Positions 59,919 to 64,000 of a stretch of 64,000 nucleotides of DNA are shown here, one piece after another (the stretch's first letter is position 1; each line of letters starts with the position of its first letter). This stretch comes from Streptomyces echinatus (GTDB lineage: Bacteria; Actinomycetota; Actinomycetes; Streptomycetales; Streptomycetaceae), in the NCBI RefSeq assembly GCF_014203595.1, contig NZ_JACHJK010000001.1:808582-872581 (forward strand), given 5' to 3'. The position numbers and the translations under genes are program-made. Below the pieces are notes generated by a model that saw only the letters and a list, made by a program, of their open reading frames with translations, did no database searches and was not told where the DNA came from.

Positions 59919-61780
59919 CCTCGGCGCGTTCCGCGGACACGGCACCCCGGCCCGGGACCGGGACCGGGCCGGCCGGCGCCCCGGAGGCGGGCCGCCCGGA
60001 AGACGCCGACCCCAGGGAAGCCACCCCCCGGCCGGAAGCCACCGGCTACCCGGAGGGCACCGGCTGCCCGGAGGCCGCCGGTCGCCCGGCGGACGTCGAC
60101 CGTCTGGAGCGGCTGTTCGGAGACGCGGGCGACCCGGCGAACCCGGTGGGCCGGAACGCGGTGCTCGCCGCCGACGACCGCGCCGGGATGCTCGCCGCCG
60201 GTGAGGACCTGCTGACCCGGTTCGGACTGAACGCCCACTTCGTCCCCCGGGACCTGGGCGGCCGGTTCGAGCAGCTGGACGACCTGGTGCGGGTCATGCG
60301 GGCCGTCTACCGGCGCGACCCCTGCCTCGGTCTCGGCTACGGTGCCGGCTCCTTCATGGCCGCCGTCAACGTGTGGACGGCCGGCAGCACCGGACAGCGG
60401 GAGCGGCTGGCCGGCCGGCTGCTCTCCGGCGGCCGGGCGGCCTGCGCCTACCACGAGCTGGACCATGGCAACGACTTCACCCGGGCCGGCCTCACCGCCC
60501 TGCCCGGTCCCGACGGCCGGCTGCGCCTGAACGGCCGCAAGGAGGTCGTCGCCAACCTGCGGCGCGCCGAGACCGTGGTCCTCTTCGCCCGCACCGACCC
60601 CGCCCACGGCAGCCGCAGCCACTCCCAGCTGCTGTTCGACACCGCCGACCTGCCCGCCGCGGCGGTACGGCACCTGGACCGGTACCCCACCGTCGGCATG
60701 CGCGGGGTCCAGCTCGGCGGTATCGAGTTCACCGACTGTCCCGTACCCGACGACAGTGTGGTGGGCCGTCCCGGTCAGGGCGTCGAAACCGCCCTGCGCT
60801 CCTTCCAGCTCACCCGCGTCGCCCTGCCCGGCATGACCATCGGCCTGCTCGACACCGCCCTGCGCACCGCCCTGCGCGGCGCCCGTGGACGCACCCTGTA
60901 CGGCGGCCGGGCCGCGGACCTGCCGCTGTCCCGGACGATCCTCGCCGAGACCTTCGCCGACCTGCTGCTCGCGGACACCTTTACCACGGTCGCCGCCCGG
61001 GCCGCCCACACCGCGCCCGCCCAGGCCGGCGTCTACGCGAGCGCCGTGAAGTCCTTCGTCCCGACCGTCCTCATCCGCGCCGTCCAGCGGCTGTCCGAAC
61101 TGCTCGGCTCCCAGTTCTATCTGCGCGCCGGGGAACAGCCGCTGTTCCAGAAGCTGCTGCGGGACGTGCAGCCATCGGCGTTCGGGCACGCCTCCCGGGT
61201 CTCCTGCCAGTCCGCGCTGCTGGCGCAGCTGCCGCTCACCGCCCGCCGCGGCTGGCGCGCCGACACGGCCGACCCGCTGCCCGCGGACACCTTCCGCGCC
61301 GGCCGGCCACTGCCTCCGCTGCGCTTCGCCGACCTGGCCGTCTCGGCCGCCGGGCGCGACCCGCTGGCCCGCTCCCTCGTCGTCGCCACCGCCTCTGCCG
61401 CCCCGGACGACCCGCTCGCCGGGTCGGGCCGCGCCTGGTGCGCGCGGCTGGCGGAACTCACCGCCGACGCGTCCGGCCTGGCCCCCACCCTCATCGGGCC
61501 CGACGCACCCCCGTACGCCTTCGGGCTGACCGCCCGCTGGACCGGCGTCCTGGCCGCCTCGGCATGCCTGAACACCTGGTGGAACCGGCCCGCCGAGGCC
61601 GCCGGCAGTGCCGCGGATCCGGCCGTCACGCTCGCCGTGCTGCACCGGCTCGGCAGCCACCTCGACCACCACCGCGAGCCGCTGCCGCCGCGGCTCGCCG
61701 AGCCCCTGTACGCCGAACTCGGCCGGCGCCTCGACGCCGGACTCACCTTCGACCTCGACCGCCGCCCCACCGGGGCCTGA
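59915..61780 (+). CDS. Acyl-CoA dehydrogenase-like protein 2
   Basis: ATG 59915 overlaps the previous stop; 621 residues. The first 60 residues are a Pro/Gly/Ala-rich low-complexity tail (EATPRPEATGYPEGTG), followed by the dehydrogenase fold (FVPRDLGGRFEQLDDLVRVM; ELDHGNDFTRAGLTAL; VGMRGVQLGGIEFTDCP). The normal glutamate block is not visible; the matching region reads KLLRDVQPSAFGHA. The pair of dehydrogenase genes next to FAAL and ACP suggests a dienoyl chain, as in ramoplanin. Confidence 0.8.
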   Translation: MTSARSADTAPRPGTGTGPAGAPEAGRPEDADPREATPRPEATGYPEGTGCPEAAGRPADVDRLERLFGDAGDPANPVGRNAVLAADDRAGMLAAGEDLLTRFGLNAHFVPRDLGGRFEQLDDLVRVMRAVYRRDPCLGLGYGAGSFMAAVNVWTAGSTGQRERLAGRLLSGGRAACAYHELDHGNDFTRAGLTALPGPDGRLRLNGRKEVVANLRRAETVVLFARTDPAHGSRSHSQLLFDTADLPAAAVRHLDRYPTVGMRGVQLGGIEFTDCPVPDDSVVGRPGQGVETALRSFQLTRVALPGMTIGLLDTALRTALRGARGRTLYGGRAADLPLSRTILAETFADLLLADTFTTVAARAAHTAPAQAGVYASAVKSFVPTVLIRAVQRLSELLGSQFYLRAGEQPLFQKLLRDVQPSAFGHASRVSCQSALLAQLPLTARRGWRADTADPLPADTFRAGRPLPPLRFADLAVSAAGRDPLARSLVVATASAAPDDPLAGSGRAWCARLAELTADASGLAPTLIGPDAPPYAFGLTARWTGVLAASACLNTWWNRPAEAAGSAADPAVTLAVLHRLGSHLDHHREPLPPRLAEPLYAELGRRLDAGLTFDLDRRPTGA

Positions 61781-61798
61781 CCGCCGCCAGGAGCACCC

Positions 61799-62074
61799 AT
61801 GACCGAGCTGACCACCCAGACCGCCCAGCCGACCGCCGCCGAGCTGGTCGACTGGCTGCGCGACCGCGTCGCGGCCCAGACCGGCCGGCCCGCCGAGGAG
61901 ATCGACGCCGACGTCCCGCTCAACGACTACGGCCTGGACTCCGTCTACGTGTTCGGCCTGTGCGCCGAGATAGAGGACCAGTACGGCATCGAGGTGGAGC
62001 CCACCGTCATGTGGGACAACACCTCCCTCGCCCCGCTCGCCGAGGCCCTGCTCACGCTGATCGCCGCGCGCTGA
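61799..62074 (+). CDS. Acyl carrier protein
   Basis: ATG 61799 has CAGGAG upstream; 91 residues. The phosphopantetheine serine is in DYGLDSVYVFGL near residue 49. The fold is that of free-standing ACPs in FAAL-dependent lipopeptide clusters. It would carry the fatty acid from the FAAL through the dehydrogenase steps to the NRPS. Confidence 0.92.
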   Translation: MTELTTQTAQPTAAELVDWLRDRVAAQTGRPAEEIDADVPLNDYGLDSVYVFGLCAEIEDQYGIEVEPTVMWDNTSLAPLAEALLTLIAAR

Positions 62075-62127
62075 GCCGCCCGCCCGCCACCCCCGCCGTC
62101 CCGCCCGCCCAGCCCGGAGCCGCCGCG

Positions 62128-63321
62128 ATGACCGCCCTTCTGCCCGAATTCCCGATGCCGCGCGAGCATCCGCTCGACCCGCCGCCCCAGTACCGCGCGC
62201 TCAGCGCCGAACGCCCGGTGTTCCAGGTGCGCACCCCCCGCGGCGACACCGCGTGGGTCGTCACCCGCCACGAGGACGTCCGCGCCGTGCTCACCCACCG
62301 CGCCTTCAGCTCCGACCCGCGCACCCCCGGATTCCCCACCTACGTCACCGGTGACGTGCCCCCGCCCGCCGGCTTCTTCATGCAGGCCGACCCGCCGGAC
62401 CACGGACGCCTGCGCCGCACCGTGACCCGGGAGTTCCTCATCAACCAGATGGAGGCGCTGCGGCCCGTCATGCGGCGCATCCTGGACGGCCTGGTCGACC
62501 GGATGAGCGCGGACGGCCGCCGCTCCGCCGACCTGGTCCGCGAGTTCGCGCTGCCCATGGCCGCCATGACCATCTGCGAGATCCTCGGTGTCCCCTTCGA
62601 GGACCACGAGCTGTTCGTACGGCTCACCGACACCGTCCTGGACCGCACGAGCACCCCCGAACAGGCCGTCCAGGCGGCCACCGAGCTGATGGGCTACTTC
62701 GACCGGCTGGTCACCGCCAAGGAACAGCGCCCCTCCGAGGACCTGTTCGGCCGCATGGTCGCCCGCTCCGCCGAGGGCGGCCTCAACCACGAGGAACTCG
62801 TCGGCATGGCGGCCCTGTTGCTGCTCGCCGGCTACGACACGATGGCCCAGATGATCGGCATCGGCACCGTCACCCTCTTCGAACACCCCGACCAGCTGGA
62901 CGAGTTGAAGAAGAACGCCGCCCTGCTGCCGGGCGCGGTCGAGGAGCTGCTGCGCTACCTGTCCATCAACCACGCCGGACTGCCGCGCGCCGCCACCGAG
63001 GACGTGCTCGTCGGCGGCCGGCAGATCCGCGCCGGGGACGGTGTCCTGGTGATGCTGAACGCCGCCAACCGCGACGAGGCCGTCTTCGAGAACGCCGACA
63101 CCTTCGACATCCACCGCGAGAACACCGGCAAGCACCTCGCCTTCGGCCACGGCTTCCACAAGTGCGTGGGCGCCACCCTCGCCCGGGTCGAACTCACCGA
63201 GGTCTTCGGCGGCCTCTTCCGCCGCCTGCCCGGACTGCGCCCCGTCAAGACCGTCGAGGAACTGCCCTTCCGGCACGACATGGTGCTCTACGGAGTCCGA
63301 GAACTCCCCGTCACCTGGTGA
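62128..63321 (+). CDS. Cytochrome P450 (1)
   Basis: ATG 62128 has CGGAG upstream; 397 residues. The I-helix reads LLLAGYDTM, with Asp-Thr in the oxygen-activation position; ExxR is in EELLRYL; the heme loop is FGHGFHKCVGATLA. It is a soluble bacterial class I P450, needing a ferredoxin from elsewhere. It probably hydroxylates the acyl chain or the peptide. Confidence 0.92.
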   Translation: MTALLPEFPMPREHPLDPPPQYRALSAERPVFQVRTPRGDTAWVVTRHEDVRAVLTHRAFSSDPRTPGFPTYVTGDVPPPAGFFMQADPPDHGRLRRTVTREFLINQMEALRPVMRRILDGLVDRMSADGRRSADLVREFALPMAAMTICEILGVPFEDHELFVRLTDTVLDRTSTPEQAVQAATELMGYFDRLVTAKEQRPSEDLFGRMVARSAEGGLNHEELVGMAALLLLAGYDTMAQMIGIGTVTLFEHPDQLDELKKNAALLPGAVEELLRYLSINHAGLPRAATEDVLVGGRQIRAGDGVLVMLNAANRDEAVFENADTFDIHRENTGKHLAFGHGFHKCVGATLARVELTEVFGGLFRRLPGLRPVKTVEELPFRHDMVLYGVRELPVTW

Positions 63322-63359
63322 CCCAGGACCCGCCGACCCCCATCCGAAGGAACCCCCCC

Positions 63360-64000
63360 GTGACCGCATGTCCGCACGCCGCCGGTGCCCTGTTCACCCC
63401 GGCGTTCGTCGCCGACCCCTACCCCGTGTACGCCGCCCTGCGCGAGGAGGGCCGGGTACACCGCGTCACCCTGCCCGGCGGTGTCGAGGCATGGCTGCTC
63501 ACCGGCTACGAGGACTGCCGCCGGGCCTTCCTCGACAACGACTCCTACTCCAAGGACATGGCGGCCACCTGGACCGCCTTCCGGGAACAGCGGGTCCCGG
63601 TCACCGGTGACGTGGTCATCGGCATGGGCGACTCCATGCTGGTGTCGGACCCGCCCCGGCACACCCGGCTGCGGTCGCTGGTCTCCAAGGGCTTCACCCC
63701 CCGCCGGATCGAGGCCCTCGCGCCGAGCATCGAGGCCACCGCGAACCGGCTGCTCGACGACCTCCTCGGGCGCGACGGCGAGCGGGCGGGGCGCGCCGAC
63801 CTGACCACCGAGTTCGCGGCCCTGCTGCCGATGGAGGTGGTCCGGCACCTGCTGGACGTGCCCGCCGAGGACGGGGAGCGGCTGCGGCGCGCGGTGGAGG
63901 CGGTGATGAGCAACGACGAGGACAGCCGGGACGCCGCCATGGCCGCCTTCCAGGAGGTCCACGACTACCTGCGCGCCCTCGTCGCCCGCAAGCGCACCGG
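63360..64000 (+). CDS. Cytochrome P450 (2), cut by right edge
   Basis: GTG 63360 has GAAGGAA upstream and the frame runs off the window after 213 codons. The N-terminus PHAAGALFTPAFVADPYPVY and the C-helix segment VSDPPRHTRLRSLVSKGFTP match class I bacterial P450s. The heme-binding part is outside the window. It is probably co-transcribed with the first P450, 38 nt upstream. Confidence 0.88.
   Translation, partial: MTACPHAAGALFTPAFVADPYPVYAALREEGRVHRVTLPGGVEAWLLTGYEDCRRAFLDNDSYSKDMAATWTAFREQRVPVTGDVVIGMGDSMLVSDPPRHTRLRSLVSKGFTPRRIEALAPSIEATANRLLDDLLGRDGERAGRADLTTEFAALLPMEVVRHLLDVPAEDGERLRRAVEAVMSNDEDSRDAAMAAFQEVHDYLRALVARKRT

Overview
This window is high-GC actinobacterial DNA, almost certainly from a Streptomyces or close relative. 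Coding third positions are nearly all G or C, GTG starts are frequent, and the genes include F420-type oxidoreductases, KstR, a bifunctional RNase H/phosphatase and many ATGA or GTGA gene overlaps. Coordinates are my own counts. No search could be run, so family names are recognised from motifs.

Layout. 1-4923: a shortened ATP-grasp-like gene cut by the left edge, then a tightly overlapping XRE regulator / HExxH peptidase-like / membrane protein / FAD oxidoreductase operon. 4942-10003: catabolic and redox genes (MBL hydrolase, aldehyde dehydrogenase, 3Fe-4S ferredoxin, NDH-2-like flavoprotein) and a probable 6S RNA at 9772-9956. 10004-14074: a KstR-type TetR regulator divergent from a glycosyltransferase/methyltransferase/terpenoid-toroid operon. 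14173-20791: envelope and housekeeping genes, an LLM oxidoreductase and an MFS transporter. 20955-29051: an SCP-x thiolase, an ECF sigma factor with a membrane partner, a two-component system, and a MaoC / zinc alcohol dehydrogenase / SDR beta-oxidation-like operon. 29092-38975: conserved chromosomal core (Nif3, C4 zinc-ribbon protein, RNase H/phosphatase, KDPG aldolase, YaaA, several regulators, RNase P RNA).

39247-44130 looks like an accessory island: an ATP-grasp RiPP (graspetide) cluster with precursor, ligase and a PIMT-like methyltransferase, flanked by a regulator and an ATPase and closed by a strong terminator. From about 44212 to the right edge runs a lipopeptide cluster: MFS exporter, LuxR regulator, NRPS (C-A-T-C-A-MT), a second NRPS piece (A C-terminus-T-reductase), fatty-acyl-AMP ligase, two acyl-CoA dehydrogenase-like proteins, an ACP and two P450s. 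The signature residues read as Ser then Gly, so a plausible product is an unsaturated N-acyl-Ser-sarcosine released as aldehyde or alcohol.

Two regulatory themes cross the left half. Three promoters carry KstR-type boxes (TnnAACnnGTTnnA) whose last bases begin the -10 hexamer. Five promoters carry a second 15-bp palindrome, close to CTGACGCnnCRTCAG, whose regulator I cannot name. The most unusual protein feature is the second NRPS adenylation domain: its last catalytic segment (A10 lysine) is encoded on a separate polypeptide. The first NRPS gene also has an apparent single-base deletion near 47.7 kb.
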